In this document: positions 41,946 through 50,737 of the stretch, one piece after another
Position numbering within the stretch: the first letter of the stretch is position 1
Layout: the number at the start of each line of letters is the position of its first letter
NCBI GenBank assembly: GCA_050949905.1
Contig: JBMNGP010000015.1
Location: forward strand, 1 to 64,000
DNA: 64,000 nt
Origin: DUML01 sp050949905
Lineage (GTDB): Bacteria > Bacillota > Desulfitobacteriia > Desulfitobacteriales > Syntrophobotulaceae
Direction of reading: 5' to 3'
Position numbers and translations under genes: made by a program
Notes under the pieces: model-generated
Databases searched by the model: none
Told to the model about the DNA's origin: nothing
The model's input: only the letters and a program-made list of their open reading frames with translations

Positions 41946-42605
41946 TTGGATAATTGGCAAAAGCTTGCCGAAGAGCTGGTGGAAGTGTTTGTTGCTCCGC
42001 AGGGCGTAGCGGATCCTAAAGTTCTTGAGGCTCTGAAAAGGGTTCCACGCCATTTATTTGTACCTGAAGAAATGAGGGCTTACAGTTATTATGATTCACC
42101 ACTGGCCATTGGGGAAGGGCAAACCATCTCCCAACCCTTTATGGTGGCGAGGATGACTGAACTCTTGTCTCTTGAGGCCGGGGATAAGGTATTGGAAATA
42201 GGAACCGGCTCCGGCTACCAGGCCGCCGTGCTGGCAGAAATAGGCATGAGGGTTACAACCCTGGAGAGGATCGAAAAGCTGGCTCTAAAAACCCAAGCTC
42301 TCTTTGAAGAGCTGGACTATAATATTACGAGCATCCTGGGCGATGGCCGGGAAGGTTATCCGGGAAACGCCCCTTATCGTGGTATTATCGTCACCGCCGG
42401 AGCCCAGGAGATTGCCCCGGCTTGGTTATCCCAGTTAAGTGAAGGCGGCAGGATCGTGGTTCCCCTGGCAGTGCAGGAAGGCTTGTACCGCCTCTTGGTC
42501 AGGCAAAAAGATACGGCTCTCAAAGCCGGTTATCTGGACACTTGGTATGATTACTGCCGTTTTGTTCCTCTCCTTCCCGGAGTGAAAAAGAGTGGCGGTG
42601 CATAA
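41946..42605 (+). CDS. pcm: Protein-L-isoaspartate O-methyltransferase
   Basis: This SAM-dependent repair methyltransferase of 219 residues starts at TTG 41946. Family motifs include VPRHLFVPEEMRAYSYYDSPLAIGEGQTISQP, the SAM-binding LEIGTGSGYQAAVLAE, GDGREG and IIVTAGAQEIAP. It acts on isoaspartyl residues in damaged proteins. The 3' end overlaps the end of a convergent gene by 55 nt. Confidence 0.92.
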   Translation: MDNWQKLAEELVEVFVAPQGVADPKVLEALKRVPRHLFVPEEMRAYSYYDSPLAIGEGQTISQPFMVARMTELLSLEAGDKVLEIGTGSGYQAAVLAEIGMRVTTLERIEKLALKTQALFEELDYNITSILGDGREGYPGNAPYRGIIVTAGAQEIAPAWLSQLSEGGRIVVPLAVQEGLYRLLVRQKDTALKAGYLDTWYDYCRFVPLLPGVKKSGGA

Positions 42606-43336
42606 GATTTTGTGAATTCTACCAGGTTATGCCGGTAGCGCTGGGGTACGAAATGAGCCTGCAGACGTTTATTTTTCCGGTTTTCAATACCTATCTGCAT
42701 AAAATACCTTGTCCAGAGCTCCTGGTAGAAAGCTTCCTGCTCAGAAATAAGAATCTTGGCCTCTTGGGGGAAATCGGTCAGGTACCAATCTTTACGGTCA
42801 TAGATAACTGCCAAATTTCTCTTTTTGTCATGGATAATAAAGTTTTCTTGCTTTAAGCGATCGGCAAAGTGATCAGCCAGCAGGATGAGGATATTATGAT
42901 CAGGTTCTAAAGCGGCATAAAGATAATTCCGGGCTTCAGCGAAGCGGAGAAGACCATAGAAGCGGTGGGCTTCAAAGGATACTTTTTTGGCCAGTTCCTG
43001 GACGGGCAGGACAGCGGGATGGGTGTGGTAGCTGTCAACTTCCTGCCCTAACTTAAAACCCAGCCGCAAGTATTTTAAGATCAGATTTTCCTTTTGCGGG
43101 TGAGTGGCAAGATAAACATAGTAAACCCGCCGCAGAGCCTGCGGCGAGATTTTCCTTTCGACGGCGTCATAGACCTTGGCTGCCAGTTCCGGTACTGTGG
43201 CCACTTGCCTGGAAGCAGTCAGCAAGGAGTATTGGTAGTTATCCACAGGATAAATGCCGTCTGCTTTTTCTTCATAGTAACTTTGGTAGATTGCTGTCAG
43301 CAAGCCGTCAAAACTGCCGTCATAAAGATAATCCAT
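42551..43336 (-). CDS. TIGR03915-type DNA metabolism protein (partner of radical SAM enzyme)
   Basis: This 261-residue protein starts MDYLYDGSFDGLLTAIYQSYYE, the typical opening of the TIGR03915 group (putative DNA metabolism proteins). It occurs beside a TIGR03916 radical SAM protein, here 227 bp upstream on the same strand. It contains the FEAHRFYGLLRF and ILLADHFADRL segments. The biochemical activity is not established; a DNA modification or repair role is proposed from the partner. Its 3' end overlaps pcm tail to tail. Confidence 0.8.
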   Translation of the reverse strand: MDYLYDGSFDGLLTAIYQSYYEEKADGIYPVDNYQYSLLTASRQVATVPELAAKVYDAVERKISPQALRRVYYVYLATHPQKENLILKYLRLGFKLGQEVDSYHTHPAVLPVQELAKKVSFEAHRFYGLLRFAEARNYLYAALEPDHNILILLADHFADRLKQENFIIHDKKRNLAVIYDRKDWYLTDFPQEAKILISEQEAFYQELWTRYFMQIGIENRKNKRLQAHFVPQRYRHNLVEFTKSYAPPLFFTPGRRGTKRQ

Positions 43337-43563
43337 GTTTTAACCTCGTCGTAGCCAGAAAATAGTGAAACCTTAATTTTCCAAATTGCTGTTTAAATTT
43401 TCGAATAGCTGCTGGCAATTAGTACATTCGCTAATACTATCAGACAAATACTCTTAGACATTGCTATTAAATTAGAACTAACATTTGTATTGCCTGATTG
43501 TTAAGATAAATTAAGATTATGAATTATTCAGTTTAGGCAATCGCCCGGAGTAATAATCGAGTT

Positions 43564-44820
43564 TTAAAATAATGTTAACTGTATAGCTTGTTGGACAGGC
43601 GGAGCCAAGGCCTTCCGGATAAGAGGGGCTTCTAGCGGGATGCCGCCGTAGTAACGCCCCTGGCAGGTTAAAAAGTATTTGGCTCTTTTCAGCACTACAC
43701 CCATTTTGCCCAGGTGGTCATAAGAGACCGGCGCCAACCGGCGCTGCCGGATTATGCGCTGGGCGGAGATAACTCCGATCCCCGGTATCCGCAGGAGCTC
43801 CTCATAGGAGGCTATATTAATTTCTTTAGGGAAAAATTGGATATTTCTTAAAGCCCAGGCTATTTTGGGATCAAATTCAGTATCCAGGCGGGGGAATTCT
43901 TGATTGACGATTTCCCCGGCTTTAAATTTATAAAAGCGCAAGAGCCAGTCGGCCTGATAAAGACGGTGTTCCCTTAATAAAGGCGGTGCCGAAGAGAGTG
44001 CCGGCAGGTTAGGACCATCATTTACCGGGACGTAAGCCGAATAATAGACTCGTTTTAAATGAAACCGTTGATAAAGGGCTTCCGAAGATTGAAGGATAGC
44101 CAAGTCAGAATCGTTGCTGGCTCCGATAATCATCTGGGTGGACTGGCCGGCCGGAACAAACTTAGGGACGTGTCGGGAAATTTTTCGCTCGGCGGAGTTT
44201 TCCAGGATTTGAGTGCTGATTTGTTTCATTGGCAAGAAAAGAGCCTGCAGGCTTTTTTGCGGTGCTAATAATTTCAGGCTCTGCTCGGTGGGCTGTTCAA
44301 TATTGACACTCATCCTGTCGGCTAAGAGGCCGGTTTTTTGGATCAGAACGGGATCGGCACCAGGGATAACTTTAACATGAATATAGCCGTAAAAATGAAA
44401 CTCATTTCTTAAAATATCCAAGGTCTGATAGATTTTTTCCATGGTATGATTAGGGCTGCGCTCCACAGCCGAGCTTAAGAACAGGCCTTCAATATAATTG
44501 CGGCGATAAAACTGGATAGTTAACTCGGCAATTTCCCTGGGGGTGAAGCTGGCTCGGGGAATGTCGTTTTGATTGCGGTTAACACAATAGGCACAATTAT
44601 AAATGCAGTAGTTGGTAAGGAGAATTTTTAACAGAGATACACAGCGGCCGTCAGCCGACCAGGTGTGGCAAATGCCATAAGCCTTGGAATTGCCCAGGCC
44701 GCCTTTATTGCTTTTGTTAACCCCGCTGGAAGCACAGGAGACGTCGTATTTGGCTCCCTCGGCGAGAATCAGCAGTTTTTCCAGAGTATTCACAGTAACC
44801 ACCCACGAAAATTGTACCAC
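43564..44820 (-). CDS. TIGR03916-type radical SAM DNA modification/repair protein
   Basis: This radical SAM enzyme of about 410-418 residues has the cluster motif CIYNCAYC preceded by CVSLLKILLTNY. An additional Cys-containing N-terminus (CASSGVNKSNKGGLG, CHTWSADGRC) is present. A C-terminal helix-hairpin-helix DNA-binding segment (ELLRIPGIGVISAQRIIRQRR) follows. GTG 44793 is an alternative start giving MNTLEKLLILAEGAKYD, closer to the family N-terminus. It pairs with the TIGR03915-type gene. The reaction is unknown. Confidence 0.87.
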   Translation of the reverse strand: MVQFSWVVTVNTLEKLLILAEGAKYDVSCASSGVNKSNKGGLGNSKAYGICHTWSADGRCVSLLKILLTNYCIYNCAYCVNRNQNDIPRASFTPREIAELTIQFYRRNYIEGLFLSSAVERSPNHTMEKIYQTLDILRNEFHFYGYIHVKVIPGADPVLIQKTGLLADRMSVNIEQPTEQSLKLLAPQKSLQALFLPMKQISTQILENSAERKISRHVPKFVPAGQSTQMIIGASNDSDLAILQSSEALYQRFHLKRVYYSAYVPVNDGPNLPALSSAPPLLREHRLYQADWLLRFYKFKAGEIVNQEFPRLDTEFDPKIAWALRNIQFFPKEINIASYEELLRIPGIGVISAQRIIRQRRLAPVSYDHLGKMGVVLKRAKYFLTCQGRYYGGIPLEAPLIRKALAPPVQQAIQLTLF

Positions 44821-44924
44821 AAACCAGACTTAAATCAAACATATGTTCGCAATTTTCTACCGCCTATATAAAAAAATCCGCAGCATAGGCTGCTTCATTA
44901 TTGCTTAAGGCGAGGGATACGTTT

Positions 44925-46016
44925 TTACGCAGTTTCCGAATTAAATTGAGGCTGTTTAAAGCGGACAAAAAAAGTTGTCCCGGCTGATCCCGTTTCTACC
45001 GTGATTATCGCTTGATGGCGGGCGGCAATATTATAACAAACCGGCAGTCCCAGGCCGGTTCCGTTTTCCTTGGTGGTCAGAAAGGGAGTGCCTAATTTGT
45101 CCAGCATATGGGGTTCTATGCCTTTACCTTGATCTTGGACAGCTAGGATAACCTCATCTCCTTCTTGGTAGGTACGGATGGTCAAAGTCTTGCCTTTGCT
45201 CCCGGCCATTGCTTCCCGCCCATTACGGACTAGGTTGAGAATCAGCTGACGAATTTCCTTTTCATGCAGAAGCAGGTCGGGTATTTCATCTAAGTGTATC
45301 TCCAGAAAATTATCAGTCTGGAAGACAGCAGCCTCTAATAATGGTTTTAAGGTTTCCAGGATCTCATTCAAGTTTTGTTTATTTAAGGTTACTATTTTAT
45401 TGCGGGCTAAAGAGAGGAACTCAGTAATGATGGCATTGGCTCGGTCTAATTCTTCAATCATTAGTTCAAAATACTCCTGGTCTTCGCTATAATTTTTTCT
45501 GGCTGTCAACAACTGCAGAAAACCACGAATTGCTGTCATAGGGTTACGAATCTCATGCCCTATTCCTGCAGCCATTTCGCCGATAATGTTCATCTGTTCC
45601 AAGCGTGACATCTCCTGCAGGAACTTCTTTTGTTCAGTTATATCTTCTACCACCAGGAAAAGAGCTTCCTCCTTTTCCAGTGGACCGGAAGTAACAGTTA
45701 TTTTTATGAACAATTTGCCTGCCCGGGGAGAATCACATTCACATTCAAGCCCGCTAAGAGGATTATTGGCCTCAATTAGAGCTTGGGTTTCACTTGCAAG
45801 GCCAATCAGAGTAAGGATTTCCCTCAGCGGTTTAGTTCGGGCTGCATAAGAATCCATGACATCAAGGGCGGTAACATCTATGATAACGCCTCGCGAGCGA
45901 AACTTGCCTACCCGTTCAGCTATTACATTGCGCAATAGAACTAAATCAGAGTCGCTTAAAACTGATTGAACCGAAGCGATTAGGTAATCACCCTGTTTCA
46001 AAATTGGGACTTTCAT
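44925..46016 (-). CDS. Sensor histidine kinase with RsbS-like N-terminus (apparent fusion)
   Basis: The first 60 residues read as an RsbS-type STAS protein (MKVPILKQGDYLIASVQSVL ... VIIDVTALDVMDSYAAR), but the match stops at the phosphorylatable-Ser region. A PAS-like domain (about 70-135, with FLVVEDITEQKKF), a His-kinase dimerisation helix (GHEIRNPMTAIRGFLQLL) and an ATPase domain (LILNLVRNGREAM, DQGKGIE, TKENGTGLGLPVC) follow. The start is ATG 46016 behind AGGTG (GTG 46025 would add MKK). It is transcribed after rsbR. The simplest reading is that a deletion joined rsbS to a downstream kinase and removed the rest of rsbS and probably rsbT. Confidence 0.8.
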   Translation of the reverse strand: MKVPILKQGDYLIASVQSVLSDSDLVLLRNVIAERVGKFRSRGVIIDVTALDVMDSYAARTKPLREILTLIGLASETQALIEANNPLSGLECECDSPRAGKLFIKITVTSGPLEKEEALFLVVEDITEQKKFLQEMSRLEQMNIIGEMAAGIGHEIRNPMTAIRGFLQLLTARKNYSEDQEYFELMIEELDRANAIITEFLSLARNKIVTLNKQNLNEILETLKPLLEAAVFQTDNFLEIHLDEIPDLLLHEKEIRQLILNLVRNGREAMAGSKGKTLTIRTYQEGDEVILAVQDQGKGIEPHMLDKLGTPFLTTKENGTGLGLPVCYNIAARHQAIITVETGSAGTTFFVRFKQPQFNSETA

Positions 46017-46034
46017 CTTTTTCACCTACTCGCT

Positions 46035-46886
46035 TTAAGATTTGTCGGCCTGTTCTTGTTTGACAGTTCTATAACCTAAGAGTCTGTCGGCTTCTTCGAT
46101 TCCCCCTTGCAGATCCCCGACGGTATTCAGCCTGCTCAAATCTATGCCGATGGTTACTAAAGTCTGGGCAATTTGAGGGGAAACCCCTGTAACAACAACA
46201 TTTGCGCCTAGAAGTCGTGAAGCTTCAACGGTTTGGACCAAATGGTTGGCCACCTTGGAGTCAACGGTGGGGACTCCGGTAATATCCATGACAACTACTT
46301 TTGCCCGGTTAGCACGAATGGAATTAAGCAGTTGTTCTGTTAATTGCCGGGCTCTATGAGTGTCCAGCACACCAATTATGGGCAAAATAAGCGATCCTTC
46401 CCGGTATTGCAGAACAGGGGTGGAAAGCTCCCGGATAGTTTCTTCCTGCTGGCGGACAACATTTTCTCTTTCTTCAATAAAAGCTAAAGCTACTATGGAG
46501 AGAATTTTATTAGCCACGGGTTCGTAAATATCTAAAGCTAAAGATAATCGTTTGATATCTTTTTGATGACGCTCAAACAGGCTGCGACCATAAATATCGC
46601 GCAGGGTTAGAAAACCGCCGATAATTTGTTCGGTGGACATTCCTCTTAAGACTCCGCGTTCGGCAAGCATTTTAGCATATGATTCGGCAGCCTGGTAATT
46701 ACCCGTTTCTAAGCAGCCGACACAAGTATCGTAGATAATAGTAGATTCACTATCAAGTTCATCCGAAGTTAAGCTTGCCACAAAATCTTTGGCAGTCATT
46801 TGTTCAATCCATTCCTGCCTTAAAACTTCTCTTTTTTCCCGAAAATGGGTTACCAACTCGTTTACAAGCGCTTCTTTGTTATCCAT
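46035..46886 (-). CDS. RsbR-type stressosome co-antagonist
   Basis: This 283-residue protein has an N-terminal RsbRD-like helical sensor domain (about 1-150) and a C-terminal STAS domain (about 165-270). The STAS domain includes VVVMDITGVPTVDSKVANHLVQ with the Thr/Ser sites phosphorylated in RsbR proteins. In stressosomes RsbR and RsbS scaffold RsbT; here the following gene carries only the start of RsbS. AAGGAGGT precedes the ATG. Only about 20 bp of native upstream sequence remain before an insertion-sequence remnant, so the original promoter may be lost. Confidence 0.85.
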   Translation of the reverse strand: MDNKEALVNELVTHFREKREVLRQEWIEQMTAKDFVASLTSDELDSESTIIYDTCVGCLETGNYQAAESYAKMLAERGVLRGMSTEQIIGGFLTLRDIYGRSLFERHQKDIKRLSLALDIYEPVANKILSIVALAFIEERENVVRQQEETIRELSTPVLQYREGSLILPIIGVLDTHRARQLTEQLLNSIRANRAKVVVMDITGVPTVDSKVANHLVQTVEASRLLGANVVVTGVSPQIAQTLVTIGIDLSRLNTVGDLQGGIEEADRLLGYRTVKQEQADKS

Positions 46887-46907
46887 ATATTACCTCCTTG
46901 GTTAATT

Positions 46908-47990
46908 GTGATGACACGTCTGATTTTAATTATTGATCGCCTAACTGGACAGGATCGACAATCTGTACTGATATTTGATGACTCGCTCTTCAGCCGTAAC
47001 CGCAGCAAAAAGGTGGAACTGCTGGCAAAAGTATTTGATCATACCAGCCATAGATTCTGTAAAGGCTTCAGGATGCTGACTTTAGGCTGGTCTGACGGAA
47101 ACACTTTCATGCCCATTTCTTTTAACCTGCTCAGCTCGACTAAGGATGAAAATATACTCTGCAAGGCTAAGTCTATGGATAAACGAACACTTGCTTACAA
47201 ACGGCGGGAACGGGCTAGACAGTCAACTCTAGACGTCATGCTTACCATGCTTCGTGCCGCCAAGGACATTCCAGCGAAATACGTGCTGTTCGATAGCTGG
47301 TTTACGATGCCTAAGACTGTGATCCGCGTAAAAAGAGAACGCCGTGATGTCATAGGCATGATCCGGCTGACAGAGAAAGTCCATTACCGGTACCAAGGAC
47401 AGTGGCAAAACGTCAAGGCTATCTATCAAAAAGTCAAACATTCATCTGATCGAAAAAACACAATTATCGGTTCAGTTTGCGTCAAACTTAGGGAGAACAA
47501 AACCGCGGCTTCCGAAGAATTTATCGACGCCAGAATCGTTTTTATCAAAGACCGCCGTTCAGATAATTGGCTCGCCCTTCTTTCTACCGACCTTTCTATT
47601 AGTGAGGAAGAAGTCGTTAGAATCTATGGAAAACGCTGGGACATAGAGGTCTTCTTCAAGGTCTGCAAATCACATCTGTCGCTGGCTAAAGAGTACCAAG
47701 GCCGTAGCTATGATATGCAAGTGGCTGCAACATCCATTGTTTTTCTTAGATATGCTATGTTATCCATGGAAGCTAGAAACGCTACAGATGATAGAACATT
47801 AGGTGAACTGTTTTACTACCTTAGAGAAGAACTGGCAGATATAAAACTCTCGCAATCTCTGATGCTGCTGGTTGATACCCTTCGCCAGGTCCTTAATCAG
47901 CTACCTTTGCTCAGTCAGGGAAAGTTATATCGCAATAATACTTGCTATTTGTCGCGAACATCCTTCAAAGCAAATTTCCTTCGGGAATAG
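46908..47990 (+). pseudogene. IS4-family transposase, 5'-truncated remnant
   Basis: The catalytic residues of an IS4 DDE transposase are present: VLIFDDSLF (first Asp), FDSWFT (second Asp) and WDIEVFFK (Glu), with RNRSKKVELLAKVFDH and LLSTDLSI between. The N-terminal 100 or so residues of the family are missing: recognisable homology begins around 46910 next to the rsbR ribosome site, so the 5' part and one end of the element are gone. The same family occurs at 60312-63385. It is unlikely to be mobile. Confidence 0.75.
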
Positions 47991-48260
47991 TGCCGAATAC
48001 CACCGGAGAATAAAAATTTACTGCAATAATTATTGACAATTTACGAAATCATTGTTTTCAGCAGGCGGGTTTGACCAGGAGTTTATTGGTAATGACAGTA
48101 AAATACTTTAAAAATTAAGAATTGAGAAAAACCAAGAAAAAATTTAACGTTGATTGTTTTCTTGTTATGCAGCATGTCGGGATGCTTGAATCTTATATTT
48201 TTGCCAGTATAATTGGAACAGGAAGCTTCTAATCCTGAATTTCGACAATTGCATAATGAA
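47991..48260 (+). other. Intergenic region between IS remnant and thiamine riboswitch
   Basis: No gene is seen. TTCGG / CCGAA just after the transposase stop may belong to the IS end. The promoter for the thiamine leader should lie here (TTGTTTTCTTGTTATGC near 48157 is AT-rich), but I could not fix it. Confidence 0.35.
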
Positions 48261-48360
48261 AATTTCAGGGGTGCTGGGCAGAGGCCGGCTGAGATAAAGA
48301 CCCGATGATGTCTTTGATCCTTTAACCTGATCCAGGTAATACTGGCGGAGGGAAGAAATT
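48261..48360 (+). promoter_or_regulatory. TPP (THI-box) riboswitch aptamer
   Basis: The conserved THI elements are visible: AGGGGTGCTGGGC, GGCTGAGATAAAGACCC, GATCCTTTAACCTGATCCAG and GTAATACTGGCGGAGGGAA. The closing helix is AATTTC (48261-48266) / GAAATT (48355-48360). It senses thiamine pyrophosphate and would control thiD-thiM-thiE downstream. Confidence 0.95.
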
Positions 48361-48401
48361 TTGGTGTCTTCATTTTTAATTACCATCTTTTTAGGTGCAT
48401 C

Positions 48402-48436
48402 AAAAACACAAATCCCTCGCTGGATTTGTGTTTTTT
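48402..48436 (+). terminator. Expression-platform terminator of the TPP riboswitch
   Basis: AAAAACACAAATCC (48402-48415) pairs with GGATTTGTGTTTTT (48422-48435), with the T-run in the 3' arm. It lies 42 nt after the aptamer and makes this a transcription-terminating riboswitch. Confidence 0.9.
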
Positions 48437-48981
48437 AAGACCGTGGAACCGAAAATTTTTCGGGTTTAGCTTTCTACCCAATCGCCAAGCGACGATTCGC
48501 CTGGCCCCCAAGACGATAGAACGATTCAAAGAAAAGATTCGGGAAATAACCAGTCGGACAAGACCGATGTCGATGTCTGAGCGAATCCACAAATTGAATC
48601 AATATCTCATGGGATGGATAGGATACTTTAAACTGGCCGCGGCTAAAAGTCACTGTGAAAAATTGGACGCATGGATACGCAGAAGACTGCGCATGTGCCT
48701 GTGGAAACAGTGGAAAAGAGTGCGAACACGAATCCGGGAACTCCGCGCCTTAGGTCTGCCGGACTGGATTGTGTTCATGATGGCAAACTCTCGACGAGGG
48801 GCATGGGAAATGTCCCGAAACACAAATAATGCCCTCAACAATTCCTATTGGGAACGTCAAGGGCTAAAGAGTCTGCTTCATCGTTATTTGGAAATTCGTG
48901 AACCTTTAGGAACCGCCTAGTGCGGACCCGCATGCTAGGTGGTGTGAGAGGACGGAGGCTAGCCGCCTCCTCCTACTCGAT
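48436..48981 (+). mobile_element. Group II intron 3' remnant
   Basis: The piece begins abruptly inside a group II intron maturase (RKFFGFSFLPNRQATIRLAPKT, then SERIHKLNQYLMGWIGYFKLA), reading to a stop at 48920. A domain V hairpin follows at about 48909-48945 (AACCGCCTAG / CTAGGTGGT arms), then a domain VI-like hairpin GGAGGC / GCCTCC ending near ACTCGAT at 48981. The 5' ribozyme and reverse transcriptase are missing. It differs from the two complete introns further on. It lies between the riboswitch terminator and thiD. Confidence 0.85.
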
Positions 48982-49051
48982 AGTTGAAGATTAGAAACAG
49001 TTGAAATTTGGATTAAGCCGTTTGGGACAAGAGAGAAGAAAGGAGCTAAAT

Positions 49052-49858
49052 ATGAAAAATGTCTTAACAATTGCCGGCAGTGACAGCTGCGGCGGAGCGG
49101 GTATTCAAGCCGATCTCAAGACTTTTGCCGCGCATGCTGTTTACGGGATGAGTGCCATCACTGCTGTTACTGCCCAGAATACTCAGGGGGTAGTTGCCAT
49201 TCAGGATATTTCCCCGGAAATAATCGCCAAGCAAATCGAGGCTATTTTCGAGGATATCAGGGTGGACGCTTTAAAAATCGGCATGGTGTCGGTAATCGAT
49301 ACTATCAGGACTATAGCGGACAGGCTGAAGTACTATCAAGCCCAAAATATTGTTTTGGATCCGGTAATGATCTCCAAGAGCGGGTTTGCCTTGCTGCAGC
49401 CGGAGGCCCAAGAAGCTCTGCAAGAGTATTTGCTTCCCTTGGCGACTATCGTAACCCCTAACCTCCCCGAAGCCGAAGCGCTTACCGGAAGGACCATCAG
49501 CAATTTAAAGGAGATGCGGGAAGCTGCGGCCAGGATTGCAGCCCTGGGGCCTTCTTATGTGCTGGTTAAAGGCGGCCACTTAGAAAGCCAAGCTGTTGAC
49601 ATCCTGTTTGACGGGAATAGCTATTATGAATTCGAGGCCCCGCGGTGTAAAACTAAAAATACGCACGGCACGGGTTGTACGCTTTCCGCCTCGCTGGCCG
49701 CCAATTTGGCCAAGGGGATGGAGGTGGTTAAGGCTGTGGAAGCGAGCAAGAAGTATATTACCACAGCCATTGAACACTCTCTGGCTCTAGGCAAGGGAGT
49801 GGGGCCAACCCACCATTTTTATGAACTATATCAGAAAGCAGGCTTATTAGATGAATAA
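49052..49858 (+). CDS. thiD: Hydroxymethylpyrimidine/phosphomethylpyrimidine kinase
   Basis: ThiD phosphorylates HMP and HMP-P to HMP-PP for thiamine synthesis. It is a ribokinase-fold enzyme of 268 residues with LTIAGSDSCGGAGIQADLKTF at the N-terminus, VLDPVMISKSG, TPNLPEAEALTG and the GTGCTLSASLAANLAKG catalytic/anion-hole motif. The start is ATG 49052 (MKNVLTIAG) behind AAAGGAGC; upstream in-frame residues are not conserved-looking. It is first of thiD-thiM-thiE under the TPP riboswitch. Confidence 0.95.
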   Translation: MKNVLTIAGSDSCGGAGIQADLKTFAAHAVYGMSAITAVTAQNTQGVVAIQDISPEIIAKQIEAIFEDIRVDALKIGMVSVIDTIRTIADRLKYYQAQNIVLDPVMISKSGFALLQPEAQEALQEYLLPLATIVTPNLPEAEALTGRTISNLKEMREAAARIAALGPSYVLVKGGHLESQAVDILFDGNSYYEFEAPRCKTKNTHGTGCTLSASLAANLAKGMEVVKAVEASKKYITTAIEHSLALGKGVGPTHHFYELYQKAGLLDE

Positions 49859-49924
49859 AGAAAACAACGGCGTATCCTCTTTCGGGTTCTCTATCTTAAT
49901 TATTATTAAAGGAGTCGGTGGTAA

Positions 49925-50737
49925 ATGGATATTATCCAAGCATGCGTAAAAGCCTTAGCAGAGTTAAAAGCTAAGAAACCCCTGGTGCACAACATTACCA
50001 ATTATGTTACCGTTAATGATTGTGCCAACATTATTGCCGCTATCGGTGCTTCTCCGATTATGGCCGACGAGCTTTTGGAAATGGAAGATATGGTTTCCAT
50101 AGCTTCCTGCTTAGTAATTAATATGGGAACATTAAATGAAAGAACTGTTGCCAGCATGCTGAAAGCCGGCAAAAAAGCCAATGAGTTAGGGATACCGGTA
50201 GTCTTTGACCCGGTGGGGGCAGGTGCGGGTCCCTATCGCAATGAGACTGCCGCCAAGCTGATGAAAGAAATTAAATTTGCGGTGATCCGAGGCAATATGT
50301 CGGAGATTAAATTCTTAAGCGGCCTGGCTGTCCGGACTAAGGGTGTGGATTCGGTAGCTGATGAAGCCGGGGGAGTAGAGGCTGCCAAGAGTTTTGCGGC
50401 TAAAATGAAGTGTGTTGCCGTAGTCACGGGTAAAACCGATATTATTACCGACGGCGAAAGAGTATGCTTAATCGATAATGGCCACCCCATGTTGACCGGG
50501 GTCAGCGGAACAGGCTGCATGACTTCTGCGCTGGTGGGCAGTTTTTGCGGGGCAGTGGAGGATTACTTCGTGGCCGCGGCCGCCGGGGTTTTAGTCATGG
50601 GGCTGTCCGGGGAGTTGGCACAGAGAACCCTTAGCCAGAACGAAGGAATCGGGACTTTCCGGATGAGGCTTTTTGACAGCATTTATCATCTTAAAGGTGA
50701 GACCATTGAGAAAGAAGGCCGGATGAAAATTGTGTAA
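49925..50737 (+). CDS. thiM: Hydroxyethylthiazole kinase
   Basis: ThiM phosphorylates the thiazole alcohol, so it salvages thiazole. It is a ribokinase-like enzyme of 270 residues with KPLVHNITNYVTVNDCANIIAAIGASPIMAD, VFDPVGAGAGPYR, VIRGNMSEI and the GVSGTGCMTSALVG motif with the catalytic Cys. AAAGGAG precedes ATG. It overlaps thiE by 8 nt. With thiD and thiE but no thiC/thiG here, the operon looks built for precursor salvage. Confidence 0.96.
   Translation: MDIIQACVKALAELKAKKPLVHNITNYVTVNDCANIIAAIGASPIMADELLEMEDMVSIASCLVINMGTLNERTVASMLKAGKKANELGIPVVFDPVGAGAGPYRNETAAKLMKEIKFAVIRGNMSEIKFLSGLAVRTKGVDSVADEAGGVEAAKSFAAKMKCVAVVTGKTDIITDGERVCLIDNGHPMLTGVSGTGCMTSALVGSFCGAVEDYFVAAAAGVLVMGLSGELAQRTLSQNEGIGTFRMRLFDSIYHLKGETIEKEGRMKIV

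Noticed and set aside
46908..47990. Intact transposase gene starting at 46845
   Set aside because: The first codons of that frame are antisense to rsbR and its ribosome site; family similarity starts only near 46910 and the N-terminal domain is missing.
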